Below, piece after piece: positions 34,762-43,331 of a stretch of DNA of 64,000 nucleotides. The notes under the pieces were generated by a model. The model did no database searches. It was not told the DNA's origin and saw only the letters and a program-made list of their open reading frames with translations. How positions within the stretch are numbered: position 1 is the stretch's first letter; every line of letters starts with the position of its first letter. A program made the position numbers and the translations under genes. This DNA comes from SLRI01 sp964460465 (GTDB taxonomy: Bacteria > Pseudomonadota > Alphaproteobacteria > Geminicoccales > Geminicoccaceae), in assembly GCA_964460465.1 (NCBI GenBank), contig CAYWSB010000007.1:1-64000 (forward strand). Reading direction: 5' to 3'.

Positions 34762-34866
34762 GCAGTCGTCTCCGTCGGCCGAAGGGGCTCCTTGGCTCGA
34801 TCCAATGGGCGGGGGAGGCGCGGAATCGACGTTCGGCGGGCGGGCGCGATCCGGCCGGGCGGCGGC

Positions 34867-36312
34867 TCAGCGGCAGGCGGTCAGCACGTCCTCGCCGAGC
34901 ACGTCGGCGAGCTGCTGCACCACCTCGGCGGCCAGTGTCCTGAGCGGGCCGACCAGCTCGCCGTCGCCGGCATCGATGCAGGCCAGCGCCACGTCCGTCT
35001 GCCGGGGACCGGTGCCTGCCACGCGCTCCGGGGCTCGACCCGACCCGGGCGCGGCGCGCTCGCCCTGCGCCAGGCGCAGCTCGGCCAGGAGGCCCCGGGT
35101 CAGCCGACCGTCGGGAACGAGGCCGCGGTCGCGCTGGAAATTGACCACGGCACCCTGGGTGACCCGGCCGGCGATGCCGTCCGCCCGTCCGGTGAGGTAG
35201 CGCAGGTCGATCAGCGCCTCCTGGGCCAGGACGATCTCGGCACCCCGCAGCAGCCGATCCTGATCGCCCCCGGCAACCATGGTCGTGTCGCCGAAGACGC
35301 CGCCACAGGCGCCCATGACGAGCGCCAGTGCCGGCCCCGTGGCGATGTTGCTGACGCCCTGGCGCTCGAGCGCGTTGATCATCAGTGTGCGGACGATCGT
35401 CCCGGTCTGCCGATAGGCGAGCTCGGCGGGATAGCGGTCGCGCAGGCTGCGCGCGTTGGCGGCGGCCACGGCCCGAAGCGCGCGAAAGTCGACCTCGAGC
35501 CCGAGCATCGCCGCGGCCCGCTCCGCCTCCCTGAAGTCGGTGACCTGGCTCAGCGTCCGGTGCAGGTTGTAGGCCTCGGCGAGATTGAAGACGAGGTTCA
35601 TCAGGGTGGCGGGCGAGCTGGCCAGGCTCTCGGCCATCGGCCCGGCGCGCCCGCGGTCGACCTCGGCCAGCATGATCCGGGCGAGGTCACGGTTGCCGCC
35701 GCCGTTGAGGGAATCGCCGACGAACGCGGCCAGCAGCACCGCCCCGACCGCCGCATCCACCTGGAAATGGTTGCCGATCATCAGGGCACGGTTGGCCTCG
35801 CGCAGCTCTGCCATGACCGCCGGCGCGAGCGGGCCCGCCGCCAGCCGGCGCTGCAGGTCGCGCGCCAGCGCCTCGGCGGCGGCGTTGTTGACCTCGATCA
35901 TCCGGAAGCTGGAGAAGGCGGCATCGAGGCCGAGCCCGCCCTTGAGCGCGTCGAGATCGCTGATCAGCGCCTGGTTGGCGATCTGCTGCAGCCCAAGCGC
36001 CGCCTGGGCGCGCCGGATGCCGTCCGTGTAGCCGGTGGTGGCGATCGCCGTGTAGGTCGTCGTCAGGGCGAGGATCTCGACCGGCGAGCGGCCGACGAAG
36101 GGGTTGTCGCCGCAGCCGCGGCGCGTGCCCTGCACGGTGAAGTCGCCGGTTGCACCCACGAGCGGCGAGAGCGCGCCGCCCAGGCTCTGCCACGCACCGT
36201 CGCCGGTCGCCCGGCCGCCGGCACTGCCGCCCGGGCCGCGCCCCGCGCCGTCCGAGCACCCCGTCACGAGCAGGCTCGCGGCGAGCATCGTGCCCATCCA
36301 TCGCGATCGCAT
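34867..36312 (-). CDS. Lipoprotein with C-terminal peptidoglycan-binding-like domain
   Basis: 481 residues. Lipobox L-V-T-G-C after MRSRWMGTMLAASL. A long helical region (about 75-360) is followed by a PG_binding_1-like segment (EIVLAQEALIDLRYLTG, then VTQGAVVNFQRDRGLVPDGR), the three-helix fold that holds proteins to the cell wall. A helical tail with Cys near the end follows. Probably bridges the outer membrane and peptidoglycan. Family of the central region unknown. Confidence 0.68.
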   Translation of the reverse strand: MRSRWMGTMLAASLLVTGCSDGAGRGPGGSAGGRATGDGAWQSLGGALSPLVGATGDFTVQGTRRGCGDNPFVGRSPVEILALTTTYTAIATTGYTDGIRRAQAALGLQQIANQALISDLDALKGGLGLDAAFSSFRMIEVNNAAAEALARDLQRRLAAGPLAPAVMAELREANRALMIGNHFQVDAAVGAVLLAAFVGDSLNGGGNRDLARIMLAEVDRGRAGPMAESLASSPATLMNLVFNLAEAYNLHRTLSQVTDFREAERAAAMLGLEVDFRALRAVAAANARSLRDRYPAELAYRQTGTIVRTLMINALERQGVSNIATGPALALVMGACGGVFGDTTMVAGGDQDRLLRGAEIVLAQEALIDLRYLTGRADGIAGRVTQGAVVNFQRDRGLVPDGRLTRGLLAELRLAQGERAAPGSGRAPERVAGTGPRQTDVALACIDAGDGELVGPLRTLAAEVVQQLADVLGEDVLTACR

Positions 36313-36378
36313 CGTTTCCGTCCCTCGTCGTCGCCGTCACCGCGCCGGTCGCCCGACCGCGGTGACGGTTGTCGGCGG

Positions 36379-37392
36379 TCAGCGGGGCACGTCGATCGTG
36401 ATCAGCCGACCTTGCAAGCTATAGTCCATGCCGCGCGGCGCACCATTCGCCTCGGCAGCATCGAGCGCGCACTCGAGGGCGTCCACCGCAGCGGTGATGG
36501 TCCCGTCGAAGCGGGTGTCCAGCTGCCGCTCGGCCGGCCCGTCCACGACGCTGCGCACGACGAAGCCGCAGCCCTCGAGCGCCCGCTGCACCCCGGTCCG
36601 CAGCCGGCCCGAGCCCGCGCTGCGCAGCGCTATGGTATAGAACGTACGGGCGTCGCGGATTTGTCCACCCACCGTGGCGGCAACGCTCTCCAGGCTGTAG
36701 ACCATGCCGCGCCGGATCGCCGTCGTGTCGTCCGGCCCCCGGGTCGAGCCGATGTTCAAGGCGTCGCCCACGCCCCGGTTGGTGAAGGCCTCGACGACGG
36801 TGAGCCAGGTGGCGACGGCGACGGTCCGCCCCGGCCCCTGCGGATCAGGGAGCGGTGCGCCGACATCGACCTGGCCGGTCATCACCCACTCGCAATTGGC
36901 GAGCTCGGCCTGGCCGAGGTCGCGGAGCGTCTCGGTCAGCGCGTCCCGGATCGAGCGCCGCACGCTCTCGTCCAGCTGTGCCGAGCTGGCGGCAGCCGTG
37001 CGCGGTGCATCGGCGAGCGGGGTGCGCAGGTTTACGCTCCTGGCCTGGAAGCGGTCGACGAGCTGGTCGACGGTGACCAGCTCGAGGCCCTGCTCGCGGA
37101 AGAGCTGCCGGGCGGCGGTGATCGCCTCCTTGACGTCGAGGCCCCGCCTCTCGGCGGGCTCGCCGGCGACGAGAAAGCGCACCAGCGGGCAGACGTTCTC
37201 GGTCCGGGCGGCGAGCGGCGGTGGCGGCGGCGGGGCGGCCGCGACAACGGCCGGCCCGGCTGTCGTGGCGGCTGTCGTGGCGGCCGGCGGGCCGGCCGCC
37301 TCGCTTTGGCAGCCGGCGAGAGCGAGGGCCCCCAGCACCGGCAGCGTTGCCGCCAGGGCCCGGGTCGCGGCCCGGATCGGCGAGCGGGTCAT
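36379..37392 (-). CDS. Hypothetical lipoprotein
   Basis: 337 residues. Lipobox L-A-G-C after RALAATLPVLGALA, then a Thr/Ala/Pro linker and a folded part with paired Cys (CPLVRFLV, CEWVMTG, CGFVVRSV, CALDAAEANG). No family recognised. The ATG overlaps the upstream stop (ATGA, 37389-37392). Probably a periplasmic or outer-membrane component of the envelope locus. Confidence 0.68.
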   Translation of the reverse strand: MTRSPIRAATRALAATLPVLGALALAGCQSEAAGPPAATTAATTAGPAVVAAAPPPPPPLAARTENVCPLVRFLVAGEPAERRGLDVKEAITAARQLFREQGLELVTVDQLVDRFQARSVNLRTPLADAPRTAAASSAQLDESVRRSIRDALTETLRDLGQAELANCEWVMTGQVDVGAPLPDPQGPGRTVAVATWLTVVEAFTNRGVGDALNIGSTRGPDDTTAIRRGMVYSLESVAATVGGQIRDARTFYTIALRSAGSGRLRTGVQRALEGCGFVVRSVVDGPAERQLDTRFDGTITAAVDALECALDAAEANGAPRGMDYSLQGRLITIDVPR

Positions 37393-37841
37393 GTGCAGCG
37401 TCCTCCGAGCTCGCGCTCACCGCCGAGATCGAGCGCCTTGCGCATCGCACCGATGTGCAGGAGCCTGGCCATCGGGCCGTCGATCGGCGGCAATGAGGCG
37501 GTGTAGTGGCAGTCGAGCGCGGCACCGTTCCGGAACAGGTCGAGCCGGCCGGCCGGCACGGCACCGGCGCAGGACCGGCCGCGATAGAGATCGAGCCTGA
37601 GATCGGCGGCGAAGCTGTGCCGGGCGACGTGCGCATTGCCGGTCGGCACCACCTCCTGATGGACGTCGGCGAGCACCACCACCACCTTCTCGTCCGCCTC
37701 CTCGGGGGCGATGCGCAGCGTCATGAGCTGGTCGCGGGCGTACCAGCCGCCGGTGGTCGGCAGCCGCAGCAGCCCCACCGTCTGCCCGCCGCGCTCCGCG
37801 GCGATGTCCGCCCAGACGGCGAAGTCGCGCGGCGGCAGCAT
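37389..37841 (-). CDS. Hypothetical protein, start uncertain
   Basis: 150 residues from ATG at 37841. The same frame stays open upstream to the stop codon of the preceding gene (37965) and reads protein-like (GIELRCPSS, NCRKLQAALAHLATEALAA), but no ATG, GTG or TTG lies there. The gene may use a rare start, be reached by readthrough, or be 5' frameshifted. The product has strands such as EKVVVVLADVHQEVV and paired Cys (CAGAVPAG, LDCHYTAS) but no visible signal. Family unknown. Confidence 0.58.
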   Translation of the reverse strand: MLPPRDFAVWADIAAERGGQTVGLLRLPTTGGWYARDQLMTLRIAPEEADEKVVVVLADVHQEVVPTGNAHVARHSFAADLRLDLYRGRSCAGAVPAGRLDLFRNGAALDCHYTASLPPIDGPMARLLHIGAMRKALDLGGERELGGRCT

Positions 37842-37964
37842 CGTCCGGCCCTTGGCGGCCAGCGCCTCGGTGGCGAGATGGGCTAAAGCCGCCTGCAGCT
37901 TGCGGCAGTTGGACTCGCCGGACGCACTGCTCGGGCAGCGCAGCTCGATCCCGCATGGCCCGGC

Positions 37965-38753
37965 TCACGCCGGGCCGGCGCTCGGCACGAACTCGAACAG
38001 CCGCGACGCTTGCGCACCGTCCAGGACCACGCGGGTCACCATGGTGCGGGTCGCCCCCGGCCGCCAGCCGGCGGCCGCCCGCCGGAGGCCGTCGACGGCA
38101 CGGCGGGCGGCGTCGACATAGGCCTGCTCCAGGGTGGGCGGTGCGGCGCCGGCGACGACGACCGCGGTGGTCGCCTGGCTCGCCAGGACGATCTCGCCCG
38201 AGCCAGGCCGGGCGAGCAGGGCGGTCATCGTCACGAGCGAGCCGTGGCGGGCGAAGCTCGCCGGCGTGGTCGCCGAGGGCACCTGGAAGTCGAGCTCGAG
38301 CCCGGCCACGAGGCTCAGCACGTAGACCCGGGAGCCACCGATCTCGTCGGCCAGGGCCCGGCCGCGGATCGCCGCCGGATCGACGGCACCCCTGTCGGCG
38401 ACGAGGCGGGCGAACGCCTCGGGGTCGTCGACCACCGGATGGACCGAGACTGCCGGTGCCAGTGGCCGGCCGACCACATGGTCGCGGATCGCGAGCACGA
38501 AGGGTGCGGGGCCGCCGTCGGCGCGGCCGTAAACGAGCCGGTCGAGCGCCGGCTGGGCGCGCCTGTCGAGATAGCCGATCCCGCCATAGACGACGACGGC
38601 ATCGCTGGCCGGCGGCAGCGTCGCGACCGGCGGCGCCGCAGCGCCCTGTCGCGGTGCCTCGCGCGGGGCGGCGCAGGCGGCCGGGACCAGCAGCGCGGCG
38701 AGGAGGCCGGCCAGCGCGGCGAGCCGGTGCCTGATGTGCATAGCGAGAAACAT
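37965..38753 (-). CDS. Hypothetical lipoprotein, first gene of the minus-strand arm
   Basis: 262 residues. ATG at 38753 with GGGAAG 7 bp upstream; a second ATG four codons later is possible. Lipobox-like V-P-A-A-C follows HRLAALAGLLAALL. The folded part has an alternating strand/helix pattern (DAVVVYGGIGYLDRRAQPAL, GGSRVYVLSLVAGLELDFQV, GEIVLASQATTAVVVAGA), then AYVDAARRAVDGLRRAAAG. No family recognised. Confidence 0.66.
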   Translation of the reverse strand: MFLAMHIRHRLAALAGLLAALLVPAACAAPREAPRQGAAAPPVATLPPASDAVVVYGGIGYLDRRAQPALDRLVYGRADGGPAPFVLAIRDHVVGRPLAPAVSVHPVVDDPEAFARLVADRGAVDPAAIRGRALADEIGGSRVYVLSLVAGLELDFQVPSATTPASFARHGSLVTMTALLARPGSGEIVLASQATTAVVVAGAAPPTLEQAYVDAARRAVDGLRRAAAGWRPGATRTMVTRVVLDGAQASRLFEFVPSAGPA

Positions 38754-39166
38754 ACGGTCTTCCCGTTGCGGCCGAAGCCTGCCGGCCCCGGCTCGGCGAT
38801 CGGCGAGGTCGGCCAGACCAGCGATGCGCCGCACGGCCTCGATCCGGCGCGGGCCCGGCCCGCCGTCATGCAAGGGCGGCGCGGCACAGCGGCCACGAGC
38901 ACCCCGGGGGCCCCCGTCACCCGTGCAGGTAGCGACGTCCACATCCCGATCGCGCAGGCCCGAGCCCTGGTCGAGCAACGTTCCGACCTGCTCGCAGCGA
39001 TGCCGCGATCATGGCAGTTTTCGAGAAGGGCCCCAGGCGGTCAAGGAGAAAGTCGGCCACCGGCGGCGCGTGACATAGGGGAATGCAGCCGCCTTCTGGT
39101 CGCGCATTTTTCGCTCACCCCCGGCCATAGCAAGCCTCGACGAAGCACCACGACGAGGATGGCGAG
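38754..39166. other. Divergent regulatory region of the envelope locus
   Basis: 413 bp between the minus-strand and plus-strand arms. It presumably holds promoters for both. No gene, clear promoter or operator seen; G+C is as high as in the genes. Confidence 0.5.
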
Positions 39167-39817
39167 ATGCCCAGGTCCATCGAATCCGCCCCCCGAGGCC
39201 GCCGGCCCGCCCGCCGTCGCAGCCTGGCCGGCGCCCTGCTCGGCCTGGCGCTGGGTGCCTGCGCCACGGCGTCGCCGCCGGCTCCCTCGCCCAGCGTGGC
39301 GGCGCCACCGAGCCGCGACGAGGTGATCGTCCGCCAGGAAGCCGCGGTGCCGCGCGGCGAGGACGCCGCGGCGCTGCGCGCGGCGGCAGCGCTCGAGACG
39401 GCCGAGGCGGCCTTTGCCGACTGCCGCGACGAGGGCATGGGGCTCGAGGCGCGTGCCCGGGCCAACGCCAATGCCGGCCAGTACCGCCGCGCCGCGCTGA
39501 TCCTCGAAGGCTGCCTCGCAGAGGCTGAGCGCTCGGCCATGATCGCCGCCGAGGCACGCCTGCCGGTGCTGGCCATGGCCATCCAGAGCCACGCCAAGGC
39601 CGGCGACGTCGGCCGCGCCGGCGAGCTCCTGGAGCAGCTCGAGACCCGCTTCACCGGGCTCGATCTCTACTACGCCGACGGCACCTCGTTCATCGAGTCG
39701 CTGCGCCTCGCCCTCGGTCTCGCCACCGACGCCGAGGCGGGCGCCTTCTCGACCGCCAACGTCAACCCGACGCTCAAGGCGGATCTCCGCCGGCAGCGCT
39801 ACTGGCAGGCCCATTGA
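39167..39817 (+). CDS. Small TPR-like lipoprotein, first gene of the plus-strand arm
   Basis: 216 residues. An arginine-rich N terminus leads to the lipobox L-G-A-C (LLGLALGACATAS). The mature part is helical; AGQYRRAALILEGCLAEAER and AKAGDVGRAGELLEQLETR look like TPR-like helix pairs. TPR proteins often accompany TonB-type complexes. The next gene starts 50 bp downstream. Confidence 0.66.
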   Translation: MPRSIESAPRGRRPARRRSLAGALLGLALGACATASPPAPSPSVAAPPSRDEVIVRQEAAVPRGEDAAALRAAAALETAEAAFADCRDEGMGLEARARANANAGQYRRAALILEGCLAEAERSAMIAAEARLPVLAMAIQSHAKAGDVGRAGELLEQLETRFTGLDLYYADGTSFIESLRLALGLATDAEAGAFSTANVNPTLKADLRRQRYWQAH

Positions 39818-39867
39818 ACCCGGCATCCCGGGCGCCGTCTCGACGAGGCGCACAGCGGAGGAAGGAC

Positions 39868-40767
39868 ATGCCCCTCGATCGATCGACCGCCGGCCGGCCG
39901 CGCGCGCCCGTGCCCGTGGCACTGCTCGTCTGCACGGCGCTGCTCGCCGCCGCCCCGGCGGCCGGTGCGCAGGACATCGCCGATCCCGCCTGGCGGCCCG
40001 AGGTCAGCGAGCAGCTCATCAAGCTGCCGGCCGCCGTGCTCGACCGGCGAATCGATCGCGACTTCGAGGAGTCGAGCCTCGGCCGCCTGCTCCGGCAGCA
40101 GGAGCAGGACATGCGCGTCAAGTCGCGCACGCTGGCCGAGCTGCAGGCGGCGATCGAGCTCGCCCAGGGCGACCAGGCACTCGAGCTGCGCCATCGCCTC
40201 CTGGTCGAGAAGCAGGCCTTCATCAACCTCGCCGGCGAGAAGAACCGGATCGAGCGCGAGCAGCTTACCACCAAGCGGCAGGTGCTGGAGACCATCCTCT
40301 CCCGCCTCGGCCAGGACAATGGCGCCTTGAGCAGCGACCGGCGCGAGCTGATCGAGCGCCAGCAGGCGGCGCGACAGCGGCTCGAGGCGACGATCGGGAT
40401 GGCCGACCAGCTGCTCTCGACCAACCCCGTCGGCGGCGAGAGCCCCTATGCCGCCCGCTACGCCGAGAACATCGCCGCCATCGAGGCGCTGCGCCGCAAG
40501 ATCGACGAACACCCCATGACCCAGGATCCGATGATCGACGGCGAGCAGCTCGCCAAGCCCGACTACGTCCGCCACCTCGTCGCCGCCACCGAGGGGGCGA
40601 TGGCGCTGCTCGCCATGGAGGACGAGATGCTGGGCTACATGGCCCGGCTGACCTCGCTCGACGCGCTCGCCCTCGGCGAGGCGATGGACGATCCCGAGCT
40701 CGCCGACAGCGATGTCCGGGGCCGCAGCAGCGTGCTGCAGGACGCCGTCGCGATCTTCCTCGACTGA
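39868..40767 (+). CDS. Periplasmic coiled-coil protein
   Basis: 299 residues. ATG preceded by GAGGAAGG. Sec signal (VPVALLVCTALLAAAPAAGA-Q). Residues about 60-190 form a long, charged coiled coil (LAELQAAIELAQGDQALELR, RIEREQLTTKRQVLETI, RRELIERQQAARQRLEA), followed by two further helical segments. The shape recalls DUF3450/TtpC-type periplasmic partners of ExbB-driven TonB complexes, a structural guess only. Confidence 0.65.
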   Translation: MPLDRSTAGRPRAPVPVALLVCTALLAAAPAAGAQDIADPAWRPEVSEQLIKLPAAVLDRRIDRDFEESSLGRLLRQQEQDMRVKSRTLAELQAAIELAQGDQALELRHRLLVEKQAFINLAGEKNRIEREQLTTKRQVLETILSRLGQDNGALSSDRRELIERQQAARQRLEATIGMADQLLSTNPVGGESPYAARYAENIAAIEALRRKIDEHPMTQDPMIDGEQLAKPDYVRHLVAATEGAMALLAMEDEMLGYMARLTSLDALALGEAMDDPELADSDVRGRSSVLQDAVAIFLD

Positions 40768-40796
40768 CCCGCAACCGCCGCCTGGAGGACGCTGCC

Positions 40797-41195
40797 ATGC
40801 GCAACCGGCACCTCGCCGCCTTCCTGATCGTCATCGGCCTCGGCACGGGCCTGGCACCGGTCGCCGCTGCCACGGCCGGCCCACTCGAAAATCTCGAGCG
40901 GGAGCGCGCCGCCATGCTGGCCGTGCTGCGCGACCCGGGCCTGGCGCCGGAGGACCGCCAGCTCCGCCTCGAGGCGATGGCGCGGCGCCTGCGCGATCTC
41001 GAGCAGATGGCCATGCGCGACGAGACACTTCTCGGTCGCAACACGCCCACGGTGCGCCAGGCCTTCGCCCATTACGAGCTGACCTTCCTCGTCCATGCCG
41101 CCGCCGAGGCGGGCCACAGCCTGGCCGAGCACTGGCTGACCACGGTCGGCCTCGGCACCGACCAGCTGCTCGCGGCGCGGGTGGGCCGGCGGTGA
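40797..41195 (+). CDS. Small secreted helical protein
   Basis: 132 residues with a signal peptide (HLAAFLIVIGLGTGLAPVAAA). The mature part is helical, with LENLERERAAMLAVLRD, RLEAMARRLRDLEQMA and AHYELTFLVHAAAEAGHSLA. Its stop overlaps the GTG of the ExbB/MotA-like gene (GTGA), so the two are translationally coupled. No family recognised. Confidence 0.66.
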   Translation: MRNRHLAAFLIVIGLGTGLAPVAAATAGPLENLERERAAMLAVLRDPGLAPEDRQLRLEAMARRLRDLEQMAMRDETLLGRNTPTVRQAFAHYELTFLVHAAAEAGHSLAEHWLTTVGLGTDQLLAARVGRR

Positions 41196-41731
41196 GGGTG
41201 CCGACCCTCGTCGTGGCCCGGGATCTGGGCCAGGCGGCTGGGCAGGCGTCCGCCCTGTTGCTCGCCCTGCTCGTGACCCTGGCCGCGATCCTGGCCCTGG
41301 CCACCCCGCTGACACCGGCGGCGCTGCTCGGGCTGGCGGTGGACACGCTGGGTGCGGGCTTTCTCGTCGTGCTGGGGCTGCTGGTCCTGACGACCGTGGC
41401 CGCCTGCCTGCAGATGCGTGCGGCGCGCGAGGCCGGCCGGCTGCTGTTCTGGCGCGACCTCGGCTTCTACACCGCCGGCGGCATCGCCACGGTGGCGCTG
41501 ACCTGGACGCTCTTCGGCATCAGCCTCGGCATCGGCACCCTGGCCGAGACGGAGCTGGCGCCGGCGACGATCCAGGCGGTGATCGCCGACCTCACGCGGC
41601 ATTTCGGGATGGCCTTCTTCACCACCATCGTCGGCCTGCCGCTCGCCACCCTGCTGCGCGCCGTGGTGGGTCTGCTCGCCGCCCGCTGCCAACGCCTGCT
41701 GGGCGCCGCGGCCCCGGCGACGCCCGATTGA
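41192..41731 (+). CDS. ExbB/MotA/TolQ-like membrane protein
   Basis: 179 residues, GTG start overlapping the upstream stop. Four hydrophobic segments at about 17-36, 43-66, 88-107 and 134-158. Two features recall the MotA/TolQ/ExbB proton-channel family: LTWTLFGISLGIGTLAET resembles the G-x-F/L-G-x-x-x-G helix, and FGMAFFTTIVGLPLATLLR resembles the last helix (A-x-x-T-T-x-x-G-L-x-x-A). It is shorter than typical and lacks the long cytoplasmic part. I infer a proton-channel-like motor subunit. Confidence 0.58.
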   Translation: MRVPTLVVARDLGQAAGQASALLLALLVTLAAILALATPLTPAALLGLAVDTLGAGFLVVLGLLVLTTVAACLQMRAAREAGRLLFWRDLGFYTAGGIATVALTWTLFGISLGIGTLAETELAPATIQAVIADLTRHFGMAFFTTIVGLPLATLLRAVVGLLAARCQRLLGAAAPATPD

Positions 41732-41782
41732 CCGCGGCGGCCGGCGCCGGCGTCCCGGCCAGAATCCTGGAGTGCCTGGAGC

Positions 41783-42163
41783 ATGTCCGCCTACGAGAAC
41801 TGGCTCCTCCCCACCGACGACCCCACGGTCCGCCGGCATCGCGCCGAGGTGCTGGCCTTCACGGCAACGGCCGACGAGCCGGTGGCCGTGCAGCTCGCGC
41901 AGTCGCCGCCACGTCCGCGACCGCCGGCGTCGGTCGGCGCGCCGCAGCCGCAGCCGCAGCCGCAGATCGTGGCGGCCGCACCGCCGCGCCGGACGCCGGC
42001 CGTCGACCCCGCGCGCGTTCGCGCCCTGCTCGACGGCGAGCTGCAGCCGGGGGCTGCTGCACTGCCGACCGATCCGGCGACCACCCGGCGCGAGCTCTTC
42101 CAGCTGTTCGCCGATCTCGACGCGCTGGCCCGGCGACTGGCCGCCGGTGCGGCGGGCGGCTGA
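41783..42163 (+). CDS. Small hypothetical cytoplasmic protein
   Basis: 126 residues, no signal or membrane helix. Begins MSAYENWLLPTDDPTVRRHR, has a Pro/Gln linker (APQPQPQPQ) and ends in an amphipathic helix (RRELFQLFADLDALARRL). Set between the ExbB-like and TonB-shaped genes (51 bp and 3 bp away), it is likely a cytoplasmic accessory of the same complex. Confidence 0.62.
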   Translation: MSAYENWLLPTDDPTVRRHRAEVLAFTATADEPVAVQLAQSPPRPRPPASVGAPQPQPQPQIVAAAPPRRTPAVDPARVRALLDGELQPGAAALPTDPATTRRELFQLFADLDALARRLAAGAAGG

Positions 42164-42166
42164 GCC

Positions 42167-43327
42167 ATGCGCCCGTCGGCCATGGCGTTGGCCGCGAGCC
42201 TCGCGATCCGCGAGGCGCCGGTCGTGGGCGCGGCCCTCCTCGCCCTGCTGCTGGTCGTGGCGATGCTGCATCAGGACGCCCGGCTGGCCCGCGACGACCA
42301 GCCTGCCCCGCCGGCCGAGCGGCAGGCTGCCGACGGGGCGGTCGCGGCCATGCGCGCCGACGCGGCCGAGGCGCTGGAGCCGATCCGGCTCCGCCCCCCG
42401 CCACCGCCCGATCCCGGCGCCGAGCCGACACCGGAGCCCGAGCCTGCGCCGCAGCCCGAGCCGGTGCTGGAGCCCGAGCCGGCGCCGCAGCCTGGTCGCG
42501 AGGTTGCAGCCGCGCCGCCAGCCACCGCCAGCGGTGACCCCGAGGCCAGCGCGCCGGATGGACCGCACCGCAGCGCGCCCGCTGCGATCGATCTGGCCGT
42601 CGACGGCACCGAGGCGCCCACCCGCCCCGAGGCGCCGGCGGCGGACGTCCTTGCCGTCGCGCCGCCGCCGGCCGCCGCGCTGCGACCCGCCACGGTCCGG
42701 CCGCCGCTACCCCGACCCGAGCGCACGCCGCAGGCGGCCGCGGCACCGATGCCCCCGGGCGGTGCGGCGATCGAGCTGCGCACCGACGGCGCCGTCCAGC
42801 GGCGCGGCCGCGTGCTGCTGCAGCTCCTGGAAAGCGGCACGGGGCCCAACGTGATCATCGCCTGGCCGTCGGCGGCCGACGAGCAGGAGCGTCTCGCCGC
42901 CGTGCTCGCCCGCTGCTACGGCATGGAGCTGGCCCTCCTGCGCCGCGACAACACCGTGCTGCGCGCCGCGGACCCGCCGGGCACCAGCCGGCCGCTCGAC
43001 CTCGATCGCTGGTCACGCTTTCCCCGCGCCCCGTCGGGGGTCGTCACCGCCTTCGAGCGCTCGATCGAGGCGGATCTTCGCCGCCACCACCGCGCCGCGG
43101 GCGGCCTGTTCGACAGCCGCCCCGTCCGGCTCTTCCCTCGGGAGGTCGACGCGGCCCTGCTCGGCGGCCTCGAGGCGCTGCTCGGTCGCGACTACGCCGA
43201 AGCCAAAGAGATCCACCTGGCCTACGAGCTGCGCGACGCCACGGTCCGGCTGGTCGATCTCCGCCGCGACGGCGCTCCCGTGCCGGGCGCGCTGGCCCTG
43301 CCGAAGGTCGGGACCTGCCGCGAGTGA
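42167..43327 (+). CDS. TonB-shaped membrane protein with Pro/Glu-rich periplasmic linker
   Basis: 386 residues. One N-terminal membrane helix (APVVGAALLALLLVVAMLH), then a long Pro-rich spacer with PEPEPAPQPEP and EPEPAPQPG units, then a periplasmic domain from about residue 200 (AAIELRTDGAVQRRGRVLLQ, PNVIIAWPS, LARCYGMELALLRRDN, RLVDLRRDG). The architecture is that of TonB, but the C-terminal domain lacks an obvious TonB signature. It follows the ExbB-like gene, so energy transduction across the periplasm is a plausible inference. It ends 4 bp from a convergent gene. Confidence 0.6.
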   Translation: MRPSAMALAASLAIREAPVVGAALLALLLVVAMLHQDARLARDDQPAPPAERQAADGAVAAMRADAAEALEPIRLRPPPPPDPGAEPTPEPEPAPQPEPVLEPEPAPQPGREVAAAPPATASGDPEASAPDGPHRSAPAAIDLAVDGTEAPTRPEAPAADVLAVAPPPAAALRPATVRPPLPRPERTPQAAAAPMPPGGAAIELRTDGAVQRRGRVLLQLLESGTGPNVIIAWPSAADEQERLAAVLARCYGMELALLRRDNTVLRAADPPGTSRPLDLDRWSRFPRAPSGVVTAFERSIEADLRRHHRAAGGLFDSRPVRLFPREVDAALLGGLEALLGRDYAEAKEIHLAYELRDATVRLVDLRRDGAPVPGALALPKVGTCRE

Positions 43328-43331
43328 GCGG

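Noticed and set aside
41192..43327. Zorya-type antiphage defence (ZorA/ZorB)
   Set aside because: An ExbB/MotA-like protein is present, but no OmpA-type ZorB, ZorC, ZorD helicase or ZorE nuclease accompanies it, and most neighbours are exported lipoproteins.
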